From NCBI GenBank assembly GCA_944389885.1, contig CALXNZ010000004.1, positions 1 through 64,000 of the forward strand: 64,000 nucleotides of DNA, given 5' to 3'. The stretch's first letter is position 1. Each line of letters opens with the position of its first letter. This DNA is from an uncultured Opitutales bacterium. Lineage in GTDB: Bacteria > Verrucomicrobiota > Verrucomicrobiia > Opitutales > Intestinicryptomonadaceae. Shown here in pieces: positions 27,469-36,593 of this stretch. The notes under the pieces are model-generated. The model was not told the DNA's origin, did not search any database, and saw nothing but the letters and a program-made list of their open reading frames with translations. A program made the translations under genes and the position numbers.

Positions 27469-28216
27469 TATCGGAAGAGTCTCTTATATAAACGCCGATC
27501 CGCTCTTTTGCGCCGAAGTTCCGAAGGAGTTCTCATTATCGTCCATGACCCCGGACATGTTAAATGCTTCAGCTTTGGAGGGACGTTTGGAGATAGGTAT
27601 TGTGTCGCGTTGGATATATCCGGAAATAAAAGATAACTATCGCGTAGTGCCACCTTATTGCATAGCCGGCGACGGCGAAATAATGTCAGTGGAAATCTTC
27701 TCAAAATATCCGATAGAGGAGCTTGGCGGTAAGAAAATTTACATCACTCCGGAAACGGGAACTTCGTCGAGGGCTTTTCGTTTCATATGCATGAGAAAAT
27801 TCGGATTCGACCTTTTTGAATCGCGTGTAAATTGCGAATCGGAAGCCGACGCCGTGCTTCTTATAGGGAACAGGGCTTTGGCGTATAGGAATCCATTCCC
27901 TTATAAATTTGACTTGGGGGAAATGTGGAAAGAGTTCGCAGGGGTCCCAATGATTTACGCTATTTTTGTGGCTCGTGCGGATATAGGCATCGGCGTAGAT
28001 GCCAAGCTTAAAGCCTACCTTGCGGCTTCGCTCGAAAAATTCGGCGCAGACAGGTTCGCAGTGGAAACTTCGGCTTTGCGCTCTTTTGCGCGGCAAACGG
28101 GCGTGGAATTAAATCCTGAAACCATTCATAAATATTATTCCCTCCTAAAATTTGAACTTTCGGAAAGCTCATTTAAGTCGGCTTTCGATTATGTGGCTCA
28201 AAATGGAAATATCTGA
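27458..28216 (+). CDS. mqnA: Chorismate dehydratase MqnA
   Basis: Converts chorismate to 3-enolpyruvyl-benzoate, the entry step of the futalosine pathway. It has a periplasmic-binding-protein-like fold of 252 residues, beginning with the hallmark RVSYINADPLF. The start at 27458 is supported by GGGAGG 11 bases upstream and overlaps the mqnE end by 11 bases. Confidence 0.94.
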   Translation: MPIDIGRVSYINADPLFCAEVPKEFSLSSMTPDMLNASALEGRLEIGIVSRWIYPEIKDNYRVVPPYCIAGDGEIMSVEIFSKYPIEELGGKKIYITPETGTSSRAFRFICMRKFGFDLFESRVNCESEADAVLLIGNRALAYRNPFPYKFDLGEMWKEFAGVPMIYAIFVARADIGIGVDAKLKAYLAASLEKFGADRFAVETSALRSFARQTGVELNPETIHKYYSLLKFELSESSFKSAFDYVAQNGNI

Positions 28217-29264
28217 AAAAATATCTTCAAACCGCAGGATTAGCCTTCCCGAAGCTGCGGACCTCGAAAATTTTTCACTTTTTGAATTGGGCAGGTTCGC
28301 CTCTATGAGGCGCAATTTTGCGGATCCATCTGGAAGCGTGGGATACATATCCAATCGAATGATAAACTATTCAAATATTTGCGCGGCCCGATGCAAGTTT
28401 TGCGCCTACCATGCCGGAGCGGGAAAAATAAAACCTTTCAGATTGCCCGACGATGAAATAATATCTCTTTGCACGGAGGCTGTGGAGCGCGGCGCAAAAC
28501 AGATAATGTTGCAGGGCGGACTAAGTCCGGAATTCACTCTTGAATGGGCCGAAAATCTATTGCGCAGGATAAAATCCGAGTGCCCTAAACTCTGGCTGCA
28601 TGTATTCTCTCCGTCTGAAATAGTTTGGTTTGCCAGGCGTTCTAAAACGGATATCCCCGCGGCGGTGTCCCGACTTAAATCGGCTGGCGCGGATTCTGTC
28701 CCCGGCGCCGCGGATTTGTTGGTGCCTGAGATTCGCAGAGAACTTTGCGGAAACAAGTGCACCGTCGAGGAATGGTGCGGAGTTATGAGGGCTCTGGCGG
28801 CAAATTCTATGACCTCATCGGCCACAATGACTTTCGGCATGGGAGAGTCTTTTCAACAGCGCTTGGAACATTTGGATATCGTGCGCTCCATTCAGGACGA
28901 AACGGGGGTCTTTAAGGCGTTTATCTGTTGGCCGGTATCTCCCGAAAATACTCAAATAGAGGGAAAGGTCGATAGGGTGGGAGCCAATGAATTTTTAAAG
29001 ATGCTGGCCGTCTCTCGAATATACCTGGACAATATAAAATACATACAGTCCGGCTGGCTTACGGAAGGCTTGAAAGTTGCCGAAATTGCGCTATTGTTTG
29101 GCTCAAATGATGTGGGGGGCGTCTTGATGGACGAAATGGTAGTGCGGGCCGCAGGCGTTGAAAATAAAGCCGTTGTATCGCAAATGGAGAAAATAATTTC
29201 AAATGCGGGATTCATCCCGCGGGAACGCGACGGCCTATATCGAACTATTTTGAAAAGCGTATGA
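28203..29264 (+). CDS. mqnC: Dehypoxanthine futalosine cyclase MqnC (radical SAM)
   Basis: Cyclises dehypoxanthine futalosine. The cluster motif CAARCKFC is followed by IMLQGGLSPE, SVPGAADLLVPEIRR, SSATMTFGMGE, SIQDETGVFKAF and FGSNDVGGVLMDE, which match MqnC rather than MqnE. The start is uncertain: ATGs at 28191 and 28203 both overlap the end of mqnA, and neither has a clear ribosome site. The stop overlaps the mqnD start. Confidence 0.93.
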   Translation: MEISEKISSNRRISLPEAADLENFSLFELGRFASMRRNFADPSGSVGYISNRMINYSNICAARCKFCAYHAGAGKIKPFRLPDDEIISLCTEAVERGAKQIMLQGGLSPEFTLEWAENLLRRIKSECPKLWLHVFSPSEIVWFARRSKTDIPAAVSRLKSAGADSVPGAADLLVPEIRRELCGNKCTVEEWCGVMRALAANSMTSSATMTFGMGESFQQRLEHLDIVRSIQDETGVFKAFICWPVSPENTQIEGKVDRVGANEFLKMLAVSRIYLDNIKYIQSGWLTEGLKVAEIALLFGSNDVGGVLMDEMVVRAAGVENKAVVSQMEKIISNAGFIPRERDGLYRTILKSV

Positions 29265-30019
29265 AATTTGCAATCACACCTTGCCCAAACGATACTTTTT
29301 CTTATTGCGCCCTAATAGACGGGCGCATTGAGAATCCTTTCGACTTCGTATTCGACGACATAGAGGGCCTCAACTTATGCGCAGAAAGCGGCAAGTATGA
29401 AATCACCAAGATGTCCTTTGCCGCATATCTGAAAAACAGGGATAAATATGAGCTTTTAGACGCCGGAGCGGCTCTCGGAATGGGTACGGGGCCCGTGTTG
29501 GTGTCGAGGCCGGGTTCTCCGGATTTTGACGGCAAATCAAAGGTGGCCGTTCCCGGATTAAACACTACTGCGGCCCTGCTGCTGAGATTTTACGCGGGCA
29601 AAGACGTGCCAATGGAACCCATTATGTTTAGGGGCATAGCCGACGCGATAAACCGTGGTGAGTTCGACTATGGCGTCTTGATACACGAAGGCAGGTTCGT
29701 CATAAGAGAATCAGGCTTGAAATTGGTGGAGGATTTGGGAGGATATTGGACTGCTAAAACCGGGCTTCCCGTGCCGCTTGGCTGCATATGCGTCAGGCGC
29801 GACGTCTCCAAATGCTCTCGAAAAATAGACGACTTAATCCGGGCCAGTATTGCAACGGCTTTCGCCGATCCAAAATCCGTTTATCCCTTTGTGCGCGAGC
29901 ATGCCCAGTATCTTCAAGAGGACGTGTTAATGAAGCACATATATGCGTTCGTAAACGGCTATTCCAAGTCGATAGCCGAAATAAAAGACAAACTCTTGGA
30001 AAATCTCGAAAAATGTTGA
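29261..30019 (+). CDS. mqnD: 1,4-dihydroxy-6-naphthoate synthase MqnD
   Basis: Makes 1,4-dihydroxy-6-naphthoate. 252 residues of the MqnA/MqnD fold, starting with the characteristic ITPCPNDTFSYCALIDGRI (positions 4-22). It overlaps mqnC by 4 bases (ATGA) and mqnB by 7. Confidence 0.95.
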   Translation: MKFAITPCPNDTFSYCALIDGRIENPFDFVFDDIEGLNLCAESGKYEITKMSFAAYLKNRDKYELLDAGAALGMGTGPVLVSRPGSPDFDGKSKVAVPGLNTTAALLLRFYAGKDVPMEPIMFRGIADAINRGEFDYGVLIHEGRFVIRESGLKLVEDLGGYWTAKTGLPVPLGCICVRRDVSKCSRKIDDLIRASIATAFADPKSVYPFVREHAQYLQEDVLMKHIYAFVNGYSKSIAEIKDKLLENLEKC

Positions 30020-30588
30020 AGGTCGTTTTTGTAGCTGCGGATTTTGAAGTGCGTTCCGTAATAGATAATGCGGAGTTCGGGTATGTAAAACTCCGGAATA
30101 CGCCTTTCCAAGTATGGCGCAACGCTACGACCGCAATCGTAATTACGGGAATAGGCCTCGTAAATTCCGCCGCGGCGTTCCATTGGGCTGTCGGAAATTT
30201 CAACTTCCAAAACGCCATAAACATAGGCGCGGCGGGATTGTGTTCTGATGATGATTCCGGGAAAAATTTGTTGGGGAACTTCTTCCAAATAAACACTGTA
30301 AAATGTCTTGAACCATATAACGATCGCGTATTCAATCTTTCGGAAGAGGGAAAATCCCTTGTGACGTCGTCGCGCCCTGTGACAACCTCGGAAGCCCGCC
30401 TAAGGGCGTCGAAATTCGGGGAACTCGTGGACATGGAATGCTATGCTCTTGCTTATGCGGCCTATATTTGCGGCAAAAAACTGTCGGCTTTAAAGCTCGT
30501 CACAGATTTCTCTCCCGATTGCGACATACACGCTAATATATTGGCTCTTGAACATCGCATGGCGGATCTCCGCTCAATTTGGATTTAA
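30013..30588 (+). CDS. mqnB: Futalosine hydrolase-like nucleosidase MqnB
   Basis: A purine nucleoside phosphorylase-fold protein of 191 residues that should remove the base from (amino)futalosine. Recognisable parts are VITGIGLVNSAAA, INIGAAGLC, the catalytic-site-like ELVDMECYALAYAA and LVTDFSPDCDIH. It is a little short for the family. I use the ATG at 30013; the frame extends back to 29788 but only overlaps mqnD. It completes the core mqn gene set. Confidence 0.88.
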   Translation: MLKVVFVAADFEVRSVIDNAEFGYVKLRNTPFQVWRNATTAIVITGIGLVNSAAAFHWAVGNFNFQNAINIGAAGLCSDDDSGKNLLGNFFQINTVKCLEPYNDRVFNLSEEGKSLVTSSRPVTTSEARLRASKFGELVDMECYALAYAAYICGKKLSALKLVTDFSPDCDIHANILALEHRMADLRSIWI

Positions 30589-30595
30589 TATCCCA

Positions 30596-31300
30596 ATGCT
30601 TAAAAAGTTAAACACACCTTTTATGCGCAGGGTAATCTGGGGAATACTCTTCCTTAGTGCTACGGGCTTCTGCGCGTTTTTCATATGGCAGGAGGAAATA
30701 TCCCATTTGGCCTCATGGCTGTCGGCGACTTTTAGGGAAAGCGTGAAATGTCTCGACGGTGTGCCGCTCGTATTTTATTCTTTGGCGATTCTAATCTTGC
30801 CTATACTTTTTCTTCCGGCCACTCCTGTATATTTTCTTGCAAGCGCCCGCGCCGAAACTGAGTCGTTTATTGTGGTTTTGCTATTCTGCTGGTTGGGTAT
30901 TGTCCTCAATATAATAGTTGCATACTACATATCGCGCCATTTCGGAAAATATATACGCAAGTGTTTGTCCAAAAGAAATATCTCAATTCCAGAAGTCCCG
31001 GAATACGAGCAGTACGAGTTGACTTTTCTCCTGAGAATGATACCGGGGAATCCAATGGCCGTTCAGAATTATCTGCTCGGGCTGGCCGATATTCCATTTT
31101 TTAAATATGTTATTGTATCTATTCCCGTACAGTTGGTTCAGGTGGCCGCTTACGTTTATTTTGGAGAGGGAATTTTTTCCGCGAAGGCGTCCCAGTTTAT
31201 TTTGGGAATGAGTTTTTTGGTCATTTTGGCGGTTGTGGCGCGCATGCTCGAAAAGGCCTATAAAAAAAGGACTATAAAAAATGGGATTCCTAAAAAGTAG
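30596..31300 (+). CDS. TVP38/TMEM64 (VTT-domain, DedA-like) membrane protein
   Basis: About 234 residues with five or six membrane helices. The VTT-type block FLPATPVYFLASARAE is followed by a conserved stretch with RMIPGNPMAVQNYLLGL. Family members are implicated in lipid or polyprenyl-phosphate translocation. The precise substrate is unknown. The start at 30596 follows mqnB by 7 bases and its end overlaps xseA by 20 bases, so it is in the same operon. Confidence 0.85.
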   Translation: MLKKLNTPFMRRVIWGILFLSATGFCAFFIWQEEISHLASWLSATFRESVKCLDGVPLVFYSLAILILPILFLPATPVYFLASARAETESFIVVLLFCWLGIVLNIIVAYYISRHFGKYIRKCLSKRNISIPEVPEYEQYELTFLLRMIPGNPMAVQNYLLGLADIPFFKYVIVSIPVQLVQVAAYVYFGEGIFSAKASQFILGMSFLVILAVVARMLEKAYKKRTIKNGIPKK

Positions 31301-32573
31301 CGACGAAATTCTCGGAGTCGGAGAATTCACAAGGCGATTCAAGGCGCTTGTAAAATTGCAAATTCCCGAACTTTGGCTGCGCGGGGAAATATCGAATATA
31401 AAACCCTATTCGAGCGGCCATACATATTTCACCATAAAAGACGCCGACGCGTCAATTTCGGCCGTGTTATTCAAAGGATACTCGCGCGGCATCTCATTGG
31501 AACTGCGCGACGGCATGAGGATTCTCGCCTTCGGAGAAATCGGCGTTTACGAAGTGAAGGGAACATATCAAATGGTCGTAAAGGCCATCTTGCCAGATGG
31601 AGTTGGAGATCTTGCCGCGCGCTTTGAGTTGCTTAAAAAAAAGCTTTCCGACGAAGGCCTGTTTGATGTAGGCCGCAAAAGACCAATACCTCAAACTCCG
31701 CGCAGGGTCGCCGTTATAACATCTCCGACAGGAGCCGCAGTGCGGGATTTTTTGAAAATATTGCGGCGCCGGGCATGGAAAGGGGAGGTGTATGTTCTGC
31801 CATCTCGCGTACAGGGCGAGGGTTCGGCCGGAGAGGTGGTAGATAAGATACGTTTTGCCCAAGATTATGTATTTGAAGACGGTGGAAGTTTTGACCTGCT
31901 GGTTATAACGCGGGGAGGCGGAAGCATAGAGGATCTCTGGACGTTTAACGAGGAATGTGTGGCAAGAGCCGTGGCCTCTTGCTCCATTCCGACTATTTCG
32001 GCCGTAGGGCATGAAATAGATTTCACCTTGTGCGATTTCGCCGCCGACTTGCGCGCCGAAACCCCCAGCGCAGCCGCAGAACTCATATCGAGCTCCGCGA
32101 TAGAACTGCGCGAACGCCTGCTTCGGAACGAAGCGGACTTGCGCAACTCGGCTTTTTGCATCTTGGATAATTTGCGCCGCAAATTGGAATCCTATTCAAA
32201 TATGCTGTCGCTGCACGCCCCTGATGGGAAAATAAATTCAATGCGCATAATGTTGGACGAACTTGAGAGCAGGATAGATTTGTCGGTGCATAAAAACGTG
32301 TCGCATTTGAAATCTAAAATATCCGATTTTCTCTTGAATCTCTCAAAATATTCTCCCGCTAATAAAATCGGCTCATACAGGGAATATTTGCTTTCAATGG
32401 AAAAGCAGTTGGAAATTCTAAATCCTGAAAATACTTTGAAGCGCGGGTTTGCAATGGCCTTCGATAAAGCCGGCAAAAGGATTGTAAGCGCAAAGTCCGC
32501 ATCCTCTAATAAATCTTTACTTCTGCGCTTCAGGGACGGGGAAGTTGGCGCAAGGGTCGGGGAAACTTCATAG
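31281..32573 (+). CDS. xseA: Exodeoxyribonuclease VII large subunit
   Basis: 430 residues. An N-terminal OB-fold (LWLRGEISNIKPYSSGHTYF in parts) precedes the nuclease domain with ITSPTGAAVRDFL, LPSRVQGEGSA, ITRGGGSIEDLW and SAVGHEIDFTLCDFAADLRAETPSAAAE. A coiled-coil region and the closing GFA stretch follow. It degrades single-stranded DNA together with XseB, for which no gene is visible downstream. Last gene of the mqn operon. Confidence 0.96.
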   Translation: MGFLKSSDEILGVGEFTRRFKALVKLQIPELWLRGEISNIKPYSSGHTYFTIKDADASISAVLFKGYSRGISLELRDGMRILAFGEIGVYEVKGTYQMVVKAILPDGVGDLAARFELLKKKLSDEGLFDVGRKRPIPQTPRRVAVITSPTGAAVRDFLKILRRRAWKGEVYVLPSRVQGEGSAGEVVDKIRFAQDYVFEDGGSFDLLVITRGGGSIEDLWTFNEECVARAVASCSIPTISAVGHEIDFTLCDFAADLRAETPSAAAELISSSAIELRERLLRNEADLRNSAFCILDNLRRKLESYSNMLSLHAPDGKINSMRIMLDELESRIDLSVHKNVSHLKSKISDFLLNLSKYSPANKIGSYREYLLSMEKQLEILNPENTLKRGFAMAFDKAGKRIVSAKSASSNKSLLLRFRDGEVGARVGETS

Positions 32574-32713
32574 CCCTATGCGGTCGCGACGAAATGCCGC
32601 TCTTGCCCTTAATTTATAAGTTATTTATATTTAAATTATTATACCTATAAAACGCGAGCGTTCACTACGGGCTAAAATATCCGGTTTTACGCGTGTATTT
32701 ATGTCGTTTTGCT

Positions 32714-32740
32714 ATTGACATGTACACTTTGATTGTCAAT
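32714..32740 (+). promoter_or_regulatory. TTGACA-containing inverted repeat upstream of PEP-CTERM gene
   Basis: ATTGACA at 32714-32720 and TGTCAAT at 32734-32740 form a 7-bp inverted repeat with a 13-base spacer. The left arm could be a -35 box, though no good -10 follows. The region 32574-32803 is AT-rich and otherwise shows nothing I can name. Confidence 0.35.
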
Positions 32741-32840
32741 GCCATTTAACGTTAGGGACATGTTATGTATGTCGAAATAGTAAATCTCTAATAAATAGTA
32801 ATTATGGAAAGTATTTAAATATTTAATCATAACTTCTCTA

Positions 32841-34553
32841 TTGGCTGTCACTGCGACATATGCTGATATTACATACGATATTACCACCAGCGAGCTTGGA
32901 GGAAATGAAATTGTTTTTGCCGAGAACGATTTAACGCTTACGGTGGATAATAATTATAGTACATGGAATATTACGGCGACTGACTCCTCTATAAACCATG
33001 CAAGCATATATATACAAGAAGGAGGCTCCCTTACAGTAGGCATAACCGGACGCTTCTCTTGGAATCCATATGCAGGATCGGGTTTGATTGAATTTAACGG
33101 ATATGGCGGGGCCACCACTAATTTTACGACTACAAGCGAGTACAATTCCGATCTTAACGGAACTCTCGTGGACGGGAAACTTTCGACCACAGTCGCATTC
33201 AATACGGATTTCATATACGGCAGATCGGTTGCCCCTGCGGAGGGCAATTGGCCGAACAGTTATTTGCGTATTCGCGATATAGCGGTGGAATTTAACAAAA
33301 ATGTTTCATTTTTAGAGGATTCTTACGGGCCATTGTCCCTATATGTTTCGGAATCGTCATCAAATATAGCTTCCGTGACCTTTGGAAAAGCGGGAGATTC
33401 GGAAAAATATACCGGTAATATCAATGGCAGTCTCATTGGAAAATTAAATTCTACTATAACCGTAAATAATTACACTTTGAATGTGGGGGTGTTTAATAAC
33501 AATTACGATAACGCCATTGTAGTATTGAATGATAACGCTCTCTTAAACGCAAATTCTGCCGATATAAAAAACTGCGATGTAAATTCCGGAGCTTCTATGA
33601 ACGTGGTCGGGCAGACGCGAATATACGGCACCTTAAACGTCGCCGGCTCATTTATATCGGAATCCAATCCCGACGATACCTCTAAAGTAAGCGTTATAGA
33701 CGGTATTGTAAACATAAAAGAAGGCGGATTGATGAAGATAGGCGGCAGTGCGAGTACGGAGATTGTGCATACAGCCCAGGTAAACATTAACGGCACAATG
33801 GTTCAAACCGGCAACTGGAATGTTTGGGATACGGCGGTCATAAATGTGTTTGAAGGCGGCTCCCTAAAATCCGAAGGCGACTCCAAAATATCAATTTTTG
33901 CAAGCACCGTACTTAATTTTTACGGCATTACGGACCTTAACGGGATATATTCTCCACAAAAGGGAAATTGCACTATAAATGTCTTGGGTGGAAATTCAAA
34001 AATTGGAGATCTCTCCGTAAAACTGAATTCAAGTTTATTGGTGAGCGATGGCACGATTTCTATCGGTAATATAGAGGTTCTTTCCACTGCAAAACAATTC
34101 CGTATCGAGGGCGGGACCCTCGAAATCGGAGGATTATACAATACGGGCATAAATAAGAACCTCTCGGTTGGCGGAGGCAGGTTGTCCGTCAATGCCCCCG
34201 AACTTATCCTTACAGGCTTGGACTTCGACAACGGCGCCTTGCTTGAGATAGCTCTCGGCTCAAATACTTTGATTGTAAATTCCATAAACGGACAGGATAT
34301 TTCAATAAACTTCGTGGGAACTTCATGGATGGAAAATTCGTTTTTTATAAGCGAAATAACTGAATCTGCTTTGAAGGATATAAACTTTACATTCAACGGT
34401 TCTTCCGAAGGTTTGGAATATCTGGCCATGTCAAATGGATACTTTGTCAATTTTAACGGCGTTATACCGGAACCTTCCTACTGTGCGGCGGTATTGGGCG
34501 TGGCGGCTGTAGCCTTTGCCATGCGCCGCAAGCGCTCTGGAAAAAAATTCTGA
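32841..34553 (+). CDS. PEP-CTERM autotransporter-like surface protein with frameshifted signal peptide
   Basis: A repetitive, strand-rich protein of about 570 residues, full of Asn, Gly and Ser like a beta-helix adhesin. It ends in a PEP-CTERM signal (PEPSYCAAV, hydrophobic helix, RRKRSGKK). The first in-frame start after a stop is a TTG at 32841, inside what is clearly a signal peptide. An ATG at 32804 is followed by GAA AGT ATT TAA. Removing one G would give ATG AAA GTA and a textbook signal peptide joined to this frame. So the gene carries a 1-base insertion near 32806, a sequencing error, or an unusual start. A terminator follows. Confidence 0.8.
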   Translation: MAVTATYADITYDITTSELGGNEIVFAENDLTLTVDNNYSTWNITATDSSINHASIYIQEGGSLTVGITGRFSWNPYAGSGLIEFNGYGGATTNFTTTSEYNSDLNGTLVDGKLSTTVAFNTDFIYGRSVAPAEGNWPNSYLRIRDIAVEFNKNVSFLEDSYGPLSLYVSESSSNIASVTFGKAGDSEKYTGNINGSLIGKLNSTITVNNYTLNVGVFNNNYDNAIVVLNDNALLNANSADIKNCDVNSGASMNVVGQTRIYGTLNVAGSFISESNPDDTSKVSVIDGIVNIKEGGLMKIGGSASTEIVHTAQVNINGTMVQTGNWNVWDTAVINVFEGGSLKSEGDSKISIFASTVLNFYGITDLNGIYSPQKGNCTINVLGGNSKIGDLSVKLNSSLLVSDGTISIGNIEVLSTAKQFRIEGGTLEIGGLYNTGINKNLSVGGGRLSVNAPELILTGLDFDNGALLEIALGSNTLIVNSINGQDISINFVGTSWMENSFFISEITESALKDINFTFNGSSEGLEYLAMSNGYFVNFNGVIPEPSYCAAVLGVAAVAFAMRRKRSGKKF

Positions 34554-34591
34554 TTCCAACATTTGAATATTGGAGACTTACCATAAATTAA

Positions 34592-34622
34592 AAAAAACGC
34601 GGAAATTTTCCGCGTTTTTTTT
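34592..34622. terminator. Bidirectional terminator between PEP-CTERM gene and lutC
   Basis: AAAAAACGCGGAAA pairs with TTTCCGCGTTTTTT, giving an A run on one side and a T run on the other. It can end both converging transcripts. Confidence 0.9.
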
Positions 34623-34624
34623 AC

Positions 34625-35221
34625 CTACACTATTAAAACTGCTTGAACTCCCGGGCCGTGAACCCCCTCAACCAAGACGCCTTCCACGTCCGTAGTCTTT
34701 GACGGGCCTGTGACATAGACCGCATACGGCGAATCTACCGTTTGGGCAAGCCCTTCCGGCAATGTGGAAACTATGGATTTTGAATCGACAACAGCTACGT
34801 GTATCCAAGGGGCGATTGTATTTAATCTGTCTGCGGTATCTGAGTCTTTAAATACTATTGCGCCGTTTTCCCCTATGGCGAAAGACGCTTTGCTTATGCC
34901 GAAATCGTATCCGTCGGGATTGTTTTGCCTGTCGAATTCGCGCGATATCTCAAAATGCTTTTCGAGCCCGAATAGGTCGGATAGCTTTGCGTCCGCCACG
35001 CCGGTTTTGCAGCCTTTTGATTTGAGAAATTCAACCAAAGAATCGCAAGACTCAAATACGTCGCCGTGGTTCGCTGTAAAATTGCGCATGAACGCGGCTT
35101 TTGCACCACCGCGAGTAGCGGTGGTTGAAACCGTATCGTTTTCGTCGAAGGTCGGCATGGGAACCGGATTATGTTTCCCTTGCGCTTGTCTAACCTTATC
35201 TATAAAAATCTGCTTATCCAT
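34625..35221 (-). CDS. lutC: LutC/YkgG-type LUD domain protein
   Basis: A 198-residue LUD-domain subunit of the LutABC L-lactate oxidation system. It has the late blocks GENGAIVFKD and the VYVTGPSKTTDVEGVLVEGVHGP region typical of the family. It overlaps the lutB start by 8 bases. It sits next to a BMC predicted to make lactate, which fits its role. Confidence 0.92.
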   Translation of the reverse strand: MDKQIFIDKVRQAQGKHNPVPMPTFDENDTVSTTATRGGAKAAFMRNFTANHGDVFESCDSLVEFLKSKGCKTGVADAKLSDLFGLEKHFEISREFDRQNNPDGYDFGISKASFAIGENGAIVFKDSDTADRLNTIAPWIHVAVVDSKSIVSTLPEGLAQTVDSPYAVYVTGPSKTTDVEGVLVEGVHGPGVQAVLIV

Positions 35222-36593
35222 TTTTCTTAAACCACTTTCTAAAATTTCCGCCTCTCAGTTTGGGGAGCGTTCTGGATTTTAACCATCTGCCCATGGGGCC
35301 GATTTTTATCGCGTTTAAGGGCAAAAAGTTGGCAAGCTTATTCAAGGGTATTAGAGCGCGCCAGAGCTTTGGAGAGGTGGCTAAAAATGCCCATGCCTTA
35401 AAGTTTATGTCGTTGGGAACCGGAACGTGGGCTCGCTTTATTTTGTCCCGCATTTTCAATACGAGGTCGGGAAGGGGAATCTTTGCGGGACATACGTCTG
35501 CGCAAGCGCCGCAAAGCGAGCACGCTTTGGGAAGGTCTGCAAATTTCTCGAGATTGTCGTCGCCGGCGAGCAGCGGCGAGAGCACTATCCCCAGCGGCCC
35601 CGGGTATGTGGCGCGATAGGCGTGCCCGCTTACGAGCCTAAATACGGGGCATCTGTTCATACACGCTCCGCATCTCATACATTTTAATATGTCCGAAAAT
35701 TCGCTCCCGAGTATCCGACTCCTCCCGTTGTCGAGAAATATCACGAACATCTCTTGCGGACTGTTTTTTGCGCTGCCGGGCCCGCGGACAAAATCGGTGT
35801 AAACAGTGCTGTGCTGGCCTGTCGCGCTCCTTGCCAGAAGATTCAGAAATACGGCGAGCTCTCGAGAGCTCGGTATTATTTTTTCAAAGCCGGCTATGGC
35901 TATATGAGTTTTGGAGCATGCCATTGAGAATCGGGAGTTCCCCTCGTTAGTGGCCAAAACGATTGCGCCCTCTTTTGCCAAAACATAATTCGCGCCGCTT
36001 ATGACTACGTCGGCGGAGAGATATTTTTTCCTCAGATATTTTCTGGCGTTGAGGGTAATGTGTTGCGGATTGTCGTCATAGGCGGATATTCCGTGCTTCT
36101 CGAAAGAGCGGGCTATATCTTCGCGCCTCCTGTGGATTGCCGGCTTGACTATGTGGGAGGGCCTCTCTCCGTCTATTTGGATTATTAGTTCGCCCAAATC
36201 CGTCTCCACGGTGTCTATGCCGTTTTTTATGAGGAAATCGTTTAGCTCTATTTCTTCGGTCGTCATGCTCTTTACTTTGACGACATTCTTTGCGCGGCGC
36301 TTTGCGATTATATCGAGTATCATGCGCCTGGCTTCATCGGCGTCTTCGGCAAATAGAACTTTGACGCCGTTTGATTCCAGCGATTTTACTGCCGTTTCAA
36401 GGTTTTCCGCCCAATTATAGGATCTTATGGCGTTTGCGAGCTCCCGCAGATGTTCGGCTTTCCCCTCTTCCGGATAGGCTTCCAAAAGGGTCTTTTCGCG
36501 CCCGACTGTGCTTCCTATGCTGGCTATCCTTACGGCCTTCTTGACTACTGGGTCGAGATTTTTACAAAATTCGTCTATTTTCTGTACGGACAT
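35214..36593 (-). CDS. lutB: LutB-type iron-sulfur L-lactate oxidation subunit
   Basis: 459 residues. The N-terminal LUD domain includes EGNSRFSMACS-type and FVRGPGSAKN blocks. It is followed by two 4Fe-4S motifs, CMRCGACMNRC and CSLCGACADVC, near residues 300-365. It transfers electrons during oxidation of lactate to pyruvate, probably at the membrane face. The start shares a base with the lutA stop. Confidence 0.94.
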   Translation of the reverse strand: MSVQKIDEFCKNLDPVVKKAVRIASIGSTVGREKTLLEAYPEEGKAEHLRELANAIRSYNWAENLETAVKSLESNGVKVLFAEDADEARRMILDIIAKRRAKNVVKVKSMTTEEIELNDFLIKNGIDTVETDLGELIIQIDGERPSHIVKPAIHRRREDIARSFEKHGISAYDDNPQHITLNARKYLRKKYLSADVVISGANYVLAKEGAIVLATNEGNSRFSMACSKTHIAIAGFEKIIPSSRELAVFLNLLARSATGQHSTVYTDFVRGPGSAKNSPQEMFVIFLDNGRSRILGSEFSDILKCMRCGACMNRCPVFRLVSGHAYRATYPGPLGIVLSPLLAGDDNLEKFADLPKACSLCGACADVCPAKIPLPDLVLKMRDKIKRAHVPVPNDINFKAWAFLATSPKLWRALIPLNKLANFLPLNAIKIGPMGRWLKSRTLPKLRGGNFRKWFKKNG

